Assembly: GCA_023435745.1 (NCBI GenBank)
Contig: JAEZMD010000014.1
Location: forward strand, 46,608-110,607
Direction of reading: 5' to 3'
Length of the DNA stretch: 64,000 nt
Source: Bacillota bacterium
GTDB taxonomy: Bacteria > Bacillota > Clostridia > Acetivibrionales > DTU013
Shown here: piece by piece, positions 8,693 to 16,369 of the stretch
How the letters are laid out: each line of letters begins with the position of its first letter
Position numbering within the stretch: the stretch's first letter is position 1
Translations under genes and position numbers: made by a program
Notes under the pieces: generated by a model
Told to the model about the DNA's origin: nothing
What the model saw: the letters and a program-made list of their open reading frames with translations, nothing else
Database searches by the model: none

Positions 8693-9427
8693 CTATTCAT
8701 TCTCAACGTCTTGCTCCAGGAGCTTTTTATCCTCCTTCGTGAGCTCCAGTTTCTGATAAAGGTCAGGTCTTCTTTCGCGCGTTCTTTTCAAAGCCTGCAG
8801 CCTTCGCCATTTGTTAATATTGGCATGATGTCCTGACAACAGCACTTCAGGAACCTGCTTTCCCATAAAGTCGTAAGGTCTGGTGTATTGGGGGTATTCC
8901 AGGACTCCGTCTTTGTGCGACTCTTCCCCGTAGGAAGCTTCATTAGACAGGACGCCTGGAATCGTTCTGCTGATCGCATCCACAAGGACCATGGCCGGAA
9001 GCTCTCCTCCTGTCAGGACATAATCACCTATGGACACCTCTTCGTCCACCAATTCCGTCAGGATACGTTCGTCCACTCCCTCATAATGTCCGCATAACAG
9101 GATCATATGCTTGTGAACCGACAGCTCCTCAACAAGCTTCTGATCCAGACGCTTTCCCTGCGGGCTCATATAAATGCAATGGGGCTTATAATCCAAATCG
9201 CGGACAATAGCCTGATATGCATCGTATATCGGCTGAGCAAGCATTACAAGACCGTTTCCGCCTCCATACGGATAATCGTCAGTCTTTTTATGCTTGTCTT
9301 TTGAAAAGTCACGGATATTATGTGCGGTTACCGTAATTAATCCGCTCTCCTGCGCGCGTCCTGTTATACTGCTTCCAAGGACGGTATCAAAAATCTCCGG
9401 GAAAATTGTTAAAATGTCAAACTTCAT
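8693..9427 (-). CDS. trmD: tRNA (guanine-N1)-methyltransferase
   Basis: Methylates G37 of tRNAs reading CNN codons, preventing +1 frameshifting. 244 residues; MKFDILTIFPEIF is the family start (a second ATG one codon upstream at 9430 is equally possible; AAAGGA site upstream). The trefoil-knot SAM site is visible as LLCGHYEGVDERI and GDYVLTGGELPA. Overlaps the end of rimM by 11-14 bases. Confidence 0.97.
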   Translation of the reverse strand: MKFDILTIFPEIFDTVLGSSITGRAQESGLITVTAHNIRDFSKDKHKKTDDYPYGGGNGLVMLAQPIYDAYQAIVRDLDYKPHCIYMSPQGKRLDQKLVEELSVHKHMILLCGHYEGVDERILTELVDEEVSIGDYVLTGGELPAMVLVDAISRTIPGVLSNEASYGEESHKDGVLEYPQYTRPYDFMGKQVPEVLLSGHHANINKWRRLQALKRTRERRPDLYQKLELTKEDKKLLEQDVENE

Positions 9428-9935
9428 CATCCAGCAATCCTTTCGGGATAACCACATCGATTCTCTTTTGTTCGGGCGAAATACTTCGAACGACGCTCTT
9501 GAGCGCCGGCAGCAATATTTCTTTCCCAGATGAATTCCTTACAATATACACGTCATTGCTGCCGGTTTGCAGAACATCTGCAAGCTCTCCGAGCAGCGCA
9601 CCCTTTTCGTCAAACACACTGCAACTGAGAAGGTCGCATATAAAAAATGAATCCGCAGGCAGCTTCACGGCATTTTTGCGGTCAACCAGCACAAAACAGT
9701 CCCTGTATTGATTTGCATCATCCGGGGAGTCAACGCCGGAGAATTTAATCATGACAAAACCCTTAGTGTACTTGACCTGTTGGATAGTATGCTTGTTCAT
9801 CCCGCCATCTTTTTCGATATACACCCATTCCAGTTCGTTAAATCGATGAGGATCGTCCGTCAGCGGGATTAGCTTCACCTCGCCCCTGACGCCGTGTGTA
9901 TTTACAATTTTTCCTATCTGCAGATATTCAACCAT
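9417..9935 (-). CDS. rimM: 16S rRNA processing protein RimM
   Basis: 30S assembly factor that binds S19. 172 residues. N-terminal RimM domain MVEYLQIGKIVNTHGVRGEV and a C-terminal PRC-barrel (LLSCSVFDEKGALLGELADV). Coupled to trmD by overlap. Separated from khpA by 127 bases that hold a terminator and small palindromes, so rimM-trmD may depend on read-through or a local promoter. Confidence 0.96.
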   Translation of the reverse strand: MVEYLQIGKIVNTHGVRGEVKLIPLTDDPHRFNELEWVYIEKDGGMNKHTIQQVKYTKGFVMIKFSGVDSPDDANQYRDCFVLVDRKNAVKLPADSFFICDLLSCSVFDEKGALLGELADVLQTGSNDVYIVRNSSGKEILLPALKSVVRSISPEQKRIDVVIPKGLLDDEV

Positions 9936-10008
9936 GCCAACTCACCTTTATATACGTTTGCATTAAATAAAATCTCGGGGGCATCGAGCCCCACTCGATT
10001 TTTGTCAG

Positions 10009-10026
10009 ATTCCGCTATAACGGAAT
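10009..10026. repeat. Small palindrome ATTCCG-N6-CGGAAT next to a GGGGC hairpin
   Basis: Perfect 6-base arms at 10009-10014 and 10021-10026, followed 3' by GACA. About 30 bases to the left, 9977-9993, GGGGC/GCCCC can form another small hairpin. A related palindrome ending GGAATGAC occurs at 34493-34516, suggesting a short dispersed repeat. Confidence 0.45.
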
Positions 10027-10036
10027 GACAATTAAT

Positions 10037-10064
10037 AAAAAAGGTGTTGCGTAAACACCTTTTT
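10037..10064 (-). terminator. Intrinsic terminator after khpA
   Basis: AACACC-type hairpin, arms 10037-10048 and 10053-10064 (12 bases, perfect) followed by a T-rich run on the minus strand. It overlaps the khpA stop codon. Arms are A/T-flanked, so it could act in both directions. Confidence 0.75.
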
Positions 10065-10293
10065 ATTGAAGAATCTCCACTACAACCCTTACGTTTTCCT
10101 TAATGGCTGCAGCCTTTATAACAGATCTGATAGCCTTTGCTATACGTCCCTGTTTTCCTATTACCTTCCCCATATCCTCCTTAGCCACTCTGAGCTCGAG
10201 AATTATGGCATTTTCGCCTTCCACTTCGTTTACGCTGACATCATCAGGGTAGTCAACAAGCGCTCTGGCGATGGTCTCGAGAAGTTCCTTCAT
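10063..10293 (-). CDS. khpA: KH-domain RNA-binding protein KhpA (YlqC)
   Basis: 76 residues, the normal size. The KH signature VIGKQGRIAKAIR (about residue 43) is the GxxG RNA-binding loop. In Firmicutes KhpA pairs with KhpB/Jag and influences cell division and small-RNA function. Located between rpsP and rimM as usual; GGGAGG site upstream. Confidence 0.94.
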   Translation of the reverse strand: MKELLETIARALVDYPDDVSVNEVEGENAIILELRVAKEDMGKVIGKQGRIAKAIRSVIKAAAIKENVRVVVEILQ

Positions 10294-10342
10294 TTTAGCT
10301 TACCTCCCGCTAAAAGCCGTAGAAAACACCATCATTCACAGA

Positions 10343-10588
10343 TTACTGAATAACGCCGGTCTTCTTCAGCAAAGATTTCACTGTATCAGTAGGCTGTGCG
10401 CCATTCTTGATCCACTGTGCTGCTTTCTCACCGTCTATCTTGACTTCAACCGGGTTAACCAGCGGATTGTAAGTACCGATTTCTTCGATAAATCTTCCGT
10501 CACGCGGATATCTCGAATCTGCTACAACTACTCTGTAAAAGGGATTCTTTTTTGCTCCGATCCTCTTCAGTCTGATCTTAACTGCCAT
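10343..10588 (-). CDS. rpsP: 30S ribosomal protein S16
   Basis: 81 residues beginning MAVKIRLKRIGAKKNPFYR, which is the universal S16 start; the GGAGGTGACATGT site directly precedes it. RYPRDGRFIEEIGTYNP is also conserved. Follows ffh by 57 bases in the standard order. Confidence 0.98.
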   Translation of the reverse strand: MAVKIRLKRIGAKKNPFYRVVVADSRYPRDGRFIEEIGTYNPLVNPVEVKIDGEKAAQWIKNGAQPTDTVKSLLKKTGVIQ

Positions 10589-10645
10589 ACATGTCACCTC
10601 CTCCCGCAAAAATGTGTATATAATGGTTATTGAGTATACTGAATA

Positions 10646-11989
10646 CTAAAACGGCATTCTGAATTTACCCAAACCCTTACCACCTTTTCTTCCTGCGTCT
10701 GTCATCATCTTCATCATCTTTTTCACTTCTTCAAACTGCTTCAGAAGGCTGTTCACTTCCTGGATCGTTGTTCCGCTGCCTGCGGCAATCCTCTTCCTTC
10801 TGCTGCCGTTTATGATGGACGGTTCATTCCGTTCCTTCGCTGTCATGGACTTGATTATGGCTTCAGTGCGGCCCATTTTTTTCTCATCCACTTCGATATT
10901 CTGCATAGCCTTTGTATTCATACCGGGCAGCATACCGAGCACCTGATTGAGCGGACCCATCTTTTTCACCTGCTGCATCTGATCCAGGAAATCCTCCAGT
11001 GTAAACTGCTGTGTGCGCAGCTTACGTTCCATCTCAATGGCCTTCTTTTCGTCAAAAGCCTCCTGAGCCTTTTCAATCAGGCTGAGCACATCTCCCATTC
11101 CAAGAATCCTTGAAGCCATTCTTTCCGGATAAAAGGGCTCAATATCACTGAGCTTTTCACCGGTTGCAGCAAATTTGATCGGTTTTCCGGTAACAGCCTT
11201 GACCGAAAGCGCCGCGCCCCCTCTGGTATCGCCGTCAAGCTTCGTCAGAACAAGTCCGTCCACTCCAAGCTTCTCATTGAAGCTTTCCGCCACATTAACA
11301 GCATCCTGCCCGGTCATTGAGTCAACTACCAGCAGAATCTCATGCGGATGTACCGTTTTTTTAATCCTGTCCAGCTCATCCATCAGTTCTTCATTGATAT
11401 GAAGACGGCCTGCCGTGTCGATGATCACCAGATCATATAGCATCTTTGCTGCATGCTCGATGGCCTTTTTTGCGATATTCACAGGGTCGGTATTTCCCTC
11501 AATGGCAAAAACCGGTACGCTGAGCTGATTTCCAACGACCTGGAGCTGTTTGACGGCTGCGGGCCGGTAAACATCACAAGCGACCAAAAGCGGGTTCTTT
11601 CCCTGTTTTCTAAGCAAACTTGCCAGCTTACCCGATGTGGTGGTTTTGCCCGAACCCTGTAGGCCAACCATCATATAAATCGTTGGCGGTTTATTTGCGA
11701 ATGTGACCTTTGCGGGAACCTTTCCCATCAGGTCGATCAATTCCTCATGGACGATCTTGATGACCTGCTGCCCCGGCGTGAGGCTTTCAAGCACATCCTG
11801 CCCGACAGCGCGTTCAGAGACCTTGTTAATAAAGTCCTTTACCACTTTGAAATTCACATCGGCTTCAAGCAGCGCAAGCTTAATCTCGCGCATCATGTCC
11901 TTGACGTCTTTATCCGTCACTCTGCCCTTGCCGCGTAATTTATTGATCGTATCCTGCAGCTTCCCCGATAACCCTTCAAAAAGAGCCAT
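10646..11989 (-). CDS. ffh: Signal recognition particle protein Ffh
   Basis: SRP54 GTPase that binds signal sequences and the SRP RNA, delivering ribosomes to FtsY. 447 residues: N domain, G domain with GLQGSGKTTT (about residue 108), DTAGRLH and TKLDGDTRGG, then the Met-rich M domain with SRRKRIAAGSGT, the RNA-binding segment, and a Met/Lys-rich tail. Starts 5 bases after ylxM. Confidence 0.98.
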   Translation of the reverse strand: MALFEGLSGKLQDTINKLRGKGRVTDKDVKDMMREIKLALLEADVNFKVVKDFINKVSERAVGQDVLESLTPGQQVIKIVHEELIDLMGKVPAKVTFANKPPTIYMMVGLQGSGKTTTSGKLASLLRKQGKNPLLVACDVYRPAAVKQLQVVGNQLSVPVFAIEGNTDPVNIAKKAIEHAAKMLYDLVIIDTAGRLHINEELMDELDRIKKTVHPHEILLVVDSMTGQDAVNVAESFNEKLGVDGLVLTKLDGDTRGGAALSVKAVTGKPIKFAATGEKLSDIEPFYPERMASRILGMGDVLSLIEKAQEAFDEKKAIEMERKLRTQQFTLEDFLDQMQQVKKMGPLNQVLGMLPGMNTKAMQNIEVDEKKMGRTEAIIKSMTAKERNEPSIINGSRRKRIAAGSGTTIQEVNSLLKQFEEVKKMMKMMTDAGRKGGKGLGKFRMPF

Positions 11990-11994
11990 ATATG

Positions 11995-12360
11995 TTAATC
12001 CTCCATCAAGCTTCGTATCTCCTGCTTTGCCTTGCTTAAACTCTCATGCTCCTGCCCGGTCAAGCCCGAGGCGTCAATGCTCTCAATTAATTTGAGTATT
12101 TCAGCCGCCTTTTCCTTCTGCCTGCCAAACCTGGCCACCAGGCCCAGCTTCTGTTCCATGTCGTAAAGGGCAGCCTTTCCCCTCTTAATATTATCATGGA
12201 CGCCTTGCCTGCTGATGTTCAGCTCCTCGGCAATTTCACCCAGAGAGTAATCACTGTTGTAATACAGGTCCATGATATCAAATTGTCTTTTCGTAACCAA
12301 CTGCCCGTAAAAATCGAGTAACAGGCTTATGGTATAAAATTCATCCATCATTTTTTCCAT
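11995..12360 (-). CDS. ylxM: YlxM-family helix-turn-helix protein (UPF0122)
   Basis: 121 residues. LVTKRQFDIMDLYYNSDYS then LGEIAEELNISRQGVHDNIKR is a sigma-70 region-4-like helix-turn-helix. YlxM is thought to act with the SRP pathway. The ATG at 12360 lacks a clear ribosome site; later ATGs at 12351 and 12348 are no better. In most Firmicutes ftsY lies directly upstream; here it is 15.7 kb away across an accessory block. Confidence 0.92.
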   Translation of the reverse strand: MEKMMDEFYTISLLLDFYGQLVTKRQFDIMDLYYNSDYSLGEIAEELNISRQGVHDNIKRGKAALYDMEQKLGLVARFGRQKEKAAEILKLIESIDASGLTGQEHESLSKAKQEIRSLMED

Positions 12361-12366
12361 AAATAA

Positions 12367-12424
12367 AGGTGTAAAGCATTTATACTTTACACCTCATTTT
12401 AGAGTATCAATGATAATATGTCAA
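12367..12424 (-). promoter_or_regulatory. ylxM-ffh promoter with perfect palindrome over the start site
   Basis: Minus-strand TTGACA (12419-12424), 17 bases, TAAAAT (12396-12401). A perfect 10-base inverted repeat, AGGTGTAAAG (12367-12376) and CTTTACACCT (12385-12394), spans the predicted transcription start near 12389. Since most of one arm would not be transcribed, it fits an operator better than an RNA hairpin. Confidence 0.7.
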
Positions 12425-12458
12425 GGGTGTTGAAAATATTATTAACTCAAAAGGCTCG

Positions 12459-12719
12459 ATGCATGTTACTGTTCAGGCCATCATAGATATTGTGCAATAG
12501 CGGAAACAAGAGCTTCATTTGCAAGAGCTGTATAGTTCAGCTCAGGCAAGCCGAAACTCGCAAAAATGCATATAAAAATATTACTTGTAGCATTTTCGCT
12601 CAAACAGTCGGCTTGCTACTCCTCGCTCTGACTATACATCTCTAAGCTACATTCCGCTAAAGTTTCCTTTTATTGCACAATATCAAAGTACAAGAGTTCT
12701 GAACAGTAACCCATGCATC
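12459..12719 (+). repeat. MITE-like palindromic element, copy 1 (full, ~260 bp)
   Basis: Terminal inverted repeats: left GTTACTGTTCAG...ATATTGTGCAATA..GGAAAC, right GTTTCC..TATTGCACAATAT...CTGAACAGTAAC. ATGCAT flanks both ends. The ~150-base interior has no coding potential. Copies 2 and 3 in this window share its ends and lack parts of the interior, so this is the longest form here. It separates ylxM from the accessory block. Confidence 0.8.
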
Positions 12720-12782
12720 AACCAGGCTAACAAAAACACTTTTAATATTTTTTTTTGTATTTTGTGAATAATGTATTTTTTA

Positions 12783-12839
12783 TTGAACTGTAACACACAA
12801 TATGTTACAATGATAAAAATTTATGTTACAAGGAGACGA
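12783..12839 (+). promoter_or_regulatory. Promoter and operator of the AbiE-like pair
   Basis: TTGAAC (12783-12788), 17-base spacer, TACAAT (12806-12811). TGTAAC (12789-12794) and GTTACA (12804-12809) form an inverted repeat inside the promoter; a second TATGTTACA lies 21 bases on (12822-12830), abutting the AAGGAG site. This suggests autorepression by the HTH protein encoded downstream. Confidence 0.68.
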
Positions 12840-12845
12840 TTACCC

Positions 12846-13814
12846 ATGAAGGCAATAGAAAAGCTGCTGCATATCCCATTTAAGGAACAAGGATACACGC
12901 AGAAAAATACTCTGCCCTTGTTTTTACGAGGAGCTTATGAATTGAAGACTTTGCAGTTGGAAGAGGTCAGCTTTATATGCGCAACTCCAAAAGAAAAAGT
13001 CAACTTTGCCACCATGCGTAAACACAGAAATAAGATGAAAGAACTGACTGGGAAGGAGTTCGTTTTCTGTGTGGATTCCTTATCTGCTTATACGAAAGGA
13101 AAAATGCTTGAAGAAGGGATTTCTTTCATTTTAGGTGAGAAAGAAGTCTATCTGCCTTTCCTTGGAATTATTCTGAATAGTACAGCGAAAAAGGACAAGA
13201 AACGTCCTCTCAGAATTGCTTATCTGACACAAAAAATGCTTTTGACCATCGTGTACCAGAAGATCACGAATGCTTCTGTAACAGACATGGCAAGAATATT
13301 GGGTGTCAGTAAAATGTCTGTGACAAGATGCTTTGACGAGTTGGAAGCTTTTGAACTGGGGCTGATTCAAAACAATGGAACAGCCGGGCGTCATTTGATT
13401 TTGAAAAAGAACCGGAGGGCATTTTGGGAAGCGATCAGACCGATCCTGCGCAATCCTGTGGAAAAGCAGTATTTTCTGGACTGTATTCCCCCCTGGCCGC
13501 TGCCTGTAAGCAGTCTTACGGCGATCAGTCATTTTACCATGCTGGCCGATAATTCTTACACCACCTATGCGATGCACAAGCAAAAGGCAAGGGAATTACA
13601 TCCTGAAAACTTGCCGCAAGTACCTCATGACGAAATTCCGGCCTCTGTCATACAAATTGTTGGGTATATCTATCTGTTTGGGGATACCGGCGAGTCGGTG
13701 ATCGATCCACTTTCCGCCGTGCTTACTCTTAATGAAGAAGAACTGAACGACCCGCGTATAGAGGAGGCCGTACAAAAAATTATGGAGGAGTTTATTTATG
13801 ATGAAAGGGCTTGA
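12846..13814 (+). CDS. Winged-helix regulator of an AbiE-like toxin-antitoxin pair
   Basis: 322 residues from MKAIEKLLHIPF, chosen for the AAGGAG site 10 bases upstream; the frame is open further 5' but runs through the promoter. Residues 144-170 (SVTDMARILGVSKMSVTRCFDELEAF) are a MarR-like winged helix. No enzymatic motif seen. It overlaps the following nucleotidyltransferase by 17 bases. By analogy with AbiEi/AbiEii type IV systems it would be the antitoxin and autoregulator, but its HTH is central rather than N-terminal, so it may be a distinct family. Confidence 0.65.
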   Translation: MKAIEKLLHIPFKEQGYTQKNTLPLFLRGAYELKTLQLEEVSFICATPKEKVNFATMRKHRNKMKELTGKEFVFCVDSLSAYTKGKMLEEGISFILGEKEVYLPFLGIILNSTAKKDKKRPLRIAYLTQKMLLTIVYQKITNASVTDMARILGVSKMSVTRCFDELEAFELGLIQNNGTAGRHLILKKNRRAFWEAIRPILRNPVEKQYFLDCIPPWPLPVSSLTAISHFTMLADNSYTTYAMHKQKARELHPENLPQVPHDEIPASVIQIVGYIYLFGDTGESVIDPLSAVLTLNEEELNDPRIEEAVQKIMEEFIYDERA

Positions 13815-14556
13815 CATATTCAGGGACTATTTTCAGGCGTATTCTGAGCAATATGTGATCATTGGAGGCACTGCCTGCGACATTATTTTTGAGGAGCAGG
13901 ACGTTGCGTTCCGGGCCACCAAGGATTTGGATCTGGTTCTGATTGTCGAAGCTCTGACGCCTGAGTTCGGTCAAAAATTCTGGCAGTTCATTCGTGACGG
14001 CAGCTATGAAAACAGGGCGAAAAGTAGCGGCGCCCCGCAATTCTATCGATTTGACAAACCTAAGAACACAGCCTTTCCGTATATGATCGAGCTGTTTTCC
14101 CAGGCGACTGAGACATTTCAGAGTAATGCTGTCGGCCCTTGTGTCCCTTTGCCTATGAGTAATGAACTATCCAGTCTTTCCGCAATTTTACTGAATAAGG
14201 ACTACTATGCTTTGATTCTGAGCGGAAGAACATTGGTCTCTGAGTTTGTCGTGCTGTCCCCTACATATCTGATTCCATTTAAAGCAAAGGCATGGCTGGA
14301 TTTGAGCGAGAGAAAATTTCAGGGGCAGCATGTTGACGAGAAAGATATCCGCAAACACAAAAATGACGTAATACGGCTTGCTTCACTTTTGAACGGATCG
14401 GAAAAATGCGAGCTTTCAGAAACAGTCAAACAAGATATGTCGGCATTCGTAGAACAGCTGCGTCAAGACCCAGTTGATCCCAAATCCCTAAAAATTTCAG
14501 GAGTCCGGTTTGAGGATATTTTAGGCGTTCTCCAGCAGGTCTATCTTACTGATTAA
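13798..14556 (+). CDS. AbiEii-like nucleotidyltransferase (putative toxin)
   Basis: 252 residues. VIIGGTACDII (residues ~20-30) followed by ATKDLDLVL (D43-x-D45) is the GG...DxD core of the MNT/AbiEii nucleotidyltransferase superfamily. PFKAKAWLDLSERK and KDIRKHKNDVIRLASLL resemble the conserved helical part of AbiEii/DUF1814-type proteins. Ribosome site GGAGGAG lies within the upstream gene. Together with the HTH gene it forms a probable toxin-antitoxin or phage-abortive unit; the target is not deducible. Confidence 0.65.
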   Translation: MMKGLDIFRDYFQAYSEQYVIIGGTACDIIFEEQDVAFRATKDLDLVLIVEALTPEFGQKFWQFIRDGSYENRAKSSGAPQFYRFDKPKNTAFPYMIELFSQATETFQSNAVGPCVPLPMSNELSSLSAILLNKDYYALILSGRTLVSEFVVLSPTYLIPFKAKAWLDLSERKFQGQHVDEKDIRKHKNDVIRLASLLNGSEKCELSETVKQDMSAFVEQLRQDPVDPKSLKISGVRFEDILGVLQQVYLTD

Positions 14557-14592
14557 CAGCATAAAAGAATGATTTGCCTCGAAGTTGTTACG

Positions 14593-14622
14593 GAAAGCTA
14601 TAGCTTTTTGAAGCTTTTTTGT
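14593..14622. terminator. Weak convergent terminator candidate
   Basis: AAAGCTATAGCTTT is a perfect short palindrome followed by TTGAAGCTTTTTTG, between two convergent genes. The stem is short, so this is tentative. Confidence 0.35.
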
Positions 14623-14633
14623 CTGCTTTACGC

Positions 14634-15422
14634 CTATTCAAGAATTTGTTTCAATTCATCAAACACTTTTGGACTTGATACAATTATATTATTACCATTT
14701 ATGCATTCAAGAACAGATGAATTATTGTCGTGCTTATAATGCCCTACCTCTGCGCCTGCTTCTGTAGCAATTAATCTGGCAGCAGCCACATCCCAAGGAG
14801 ATAATTTACCTTCATAAAATCCTTGCATTCTTCCACACGCTACCCAACATATGTCCAGAGCGGGAGAGCCTAACCTTCGTAAATCTCTTATATGCAGGAG
14901 AACCCTCCCTAACCGGCTTATTATTTCTTGAATATCGTCTTTCTTATGAGGAAAACCAGTTCCAATTACACAGGTTCTTAATTCTGATACATCTTTAACT
15001 ATTATCTTGTTACCATTCAAAAATGCACCCGAGTTTTCGGAAGCATAGAACATTTCATCAAGGAATGGATTGTAAACAACGCCACATTTAACTTTATAAT
15101 TTACTGCATAAGCAATTGAAACTGCAACCTGATATTGGTTGTTAGCATACCCAACAGTGCCGTCAATTGGGTCAATAATCCACGTTGGTTCCTTCAAAGA
15201 TTGACTTTCGTGCTCTTTATCTTCTTCAGAAAGTATTCTATGGTTACAAAATAACTTGTTAATCTCTGCTTGAATTATATCGTTTGATGCTAAATCTGCT
15301 GTCGTAACAAGCTCATAGCCATCTTTTACAGACTCGCTATATTGCTTTGTATCTCTCAGTTCTTTAATTTTTGTTCCAGCAAGTTTTGCTATCCGAATTG
15401 CTTCGGTCAATATCGTGTCCAT
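14634..15422 (-). CDS. Inositol monophosphatase family protein
   Basis: 262 residues from MDTILTEAIRIAKLAG (GGGGGG site 9 bases upstream). The metal-dependent phosphatase motifs are present: SEEDKEH, WIIDPIDGTVGYA (about residue 75) and SPWDVAAARLIATEAGAEVG near residue 205. Substrates in this family include inositol phosphates, fructose-1,6-bisphosphate, PAP and histidinol phosphate; the sequence does not decide which. The gene is convergent with the AbiE-like pair and 71 bases downstream of the iron-sulfur protein. Confidence 0.85.
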   Translation of the reverse strand: MDTILTEAIRIAKLAGTKIKELRDTKQYSESVKDGYELVTTADLASNDIIQAEINKLFCNHRILSEEDKEHESQSLKEPTWIIDPIDGTVGYANNQYQVAVSIAYAVNYKVKCGVVYNPFLDEMFYASENSGAFLNGNKIIVKDVSELRTCVIGTGFPHKKDDIQEIISRLGRVLLHIRDLRRLGSPALDICWVACGRMQGFYEGKLSPWDVAAARLIATEAGAEVGHYKHDNNSSVLECINGNNIIVSSPKVFDELKQILE

Positions 15423-15492
15423 GTAAATTTGCCCCCCGCCGATTACTGTCAATTGAATTTGATATTATACGTATTGCCTGCATATGTTCTTA

Positions 15493-16185
15493 TTAATAAT
15501 TCAACGCACTTCTCGTCCAAGGACAATTTGATATACAAAGAGCGCATAAAGTTTCTTCAATTCCCAAATTTTCTTTTGCATGGCTTCGAGCAGCAGGTCT
15601 ACAAGCATGTGCATCAAAGAAAACACTTCTATCAACTCCTGCCTCCCAAAGCTCACCTTTAACGGCTTTTCCGGGACATACATTTACACATATATTACAT
15701 TCCGGGTCGCATAAAGACTTACTTATTGGAACGCCGCATTCAAGATGAGCATTTGTAAGAACAACTATTATTCTTAATGCAGAGCCAAATTCCTTTGTAA
15801 CAAGGGTAGCACATTTACCGATAAATCCTACCCCTGCTAGTGTTGCAACTGTTTTATGAGGTAGTACTGTCCTGTAATCGGTATCTTGGACAATCATTGT
15901 CTGTGCCTTAGCTAAAGCCTTGTACTCTTTTTCAATCAATTTATTAGCAGTATGTATAGCCAACTGAGGAAGTCGTTTATTAATCGGAGCAAATTCACTC
16001 CAATATTGCCGCGCATCACCATTCATGTTGTCCTGCATCGCTTTCCTTGAATAAGCTAACCCAATGACAATCCCATAGTCAAAATTTTCTCTTATATTCT
16101 TGGGAAGATCGGTTAAATCTGCAAAACCAACTATGGAAGCTCCTAATGAAAACAATTCGTTTCTTATTTCATCTGATAATCCCAA
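15493..16185 (-). CDS. Double 4Fe-4S protein, QueG-like
   Basis: 230 residues from a TTG start with GGGGG 7 bases upstream. Two cysteine clusters near the C-terminus, CDPECNICVNVCPG and CALCISNCPWT, fit a two-cluster ferredoxin domain. The N-terminal part (LGASIVGFADLTDLP, and KTVATLAGVGFIGKCATLVT) resembles epoxyqueuosine reductase QueG, but it is much shorter than QueG and lacks its C-terminal repeats. Probably a QueG-like reductase of unknown substrate. Confidence 0.75.
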   Translation of the reverse strand: MGLSDEIRNELFSLGASIVGFADLTDLPKNIRENFDYGIVIGLAYSRKAMQDNMNGDARQYWSEFAPINKRLPQLAIHTANKLIEKEYKALAKAQTMIVQDTDYRTVLPHKTVATLAGVGFIGKCATLVTKEFGSALRIIVVLTNAHLECGVPISKSLCDPECNICVNVCPGKAVKGELWEAGVDRSVFFDAHACRPAARSHAKENLGIEETLCALCISNCPWTRSALNY

Positions 16186-16235
16186 ATTAGTACCCCCTAG
16201 TCTTATTCTATGTTACATCAGGGCGAAACAAATGG

Positions 16236-16364
16236 TTAACTTACCTTCCGCCGTCTAAATCTAATAATAATTATTATATTAATAATTGCAATAAGCACAA
16301 AACAGATACTATAAATGGGATTAAAGCCGTCATTTTTTTCTTTATCATTTTTGGGGTTTGGCAT
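16236..16364 (-). CDS. 42-residue single-pass membrane peptide, possibly a detached C-terminal anchor
   Basis: ATG 5 bases after the stop of the choloylglycine-hydrolase-like gene, in another frame. Sequence: charged N-terminus (MPNPKNDKEKNDG), a membrane helix rich in Ile, then RFRRRK. This layout, linker-helix-basic tail, is exactly that of a C-terminal membrane anchor. No convincing ribosome site. Either a separate small membrane protein or the frameshifted anchor of the gene upstream, which ends with a TAATAA double stop. Confidence 0.4.
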   Translation of the reverse strand: MPNPKNDKEKNDGFNPIYSICFVLIAIINIIIIIRFRRRKVS

Positions 16365-16369
16365 ACTTA

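Noticed and set aside
12459..12719. Small gene or tRNA-like RNA within the repeat
   Set aside because: No open frame of note, and the other copies lack this interior, so it is not functionally constrained.
13131..13583. 150-codon minus-strand open frame
   Set aside because: Antisense to the HTH gene, rich in residues typical of a shadow frame, no ribosome site.
15493..16185. True queG
   Set aside because: Too short and lacks the C-terminal repeat domain; only the general fold and clusters agree.
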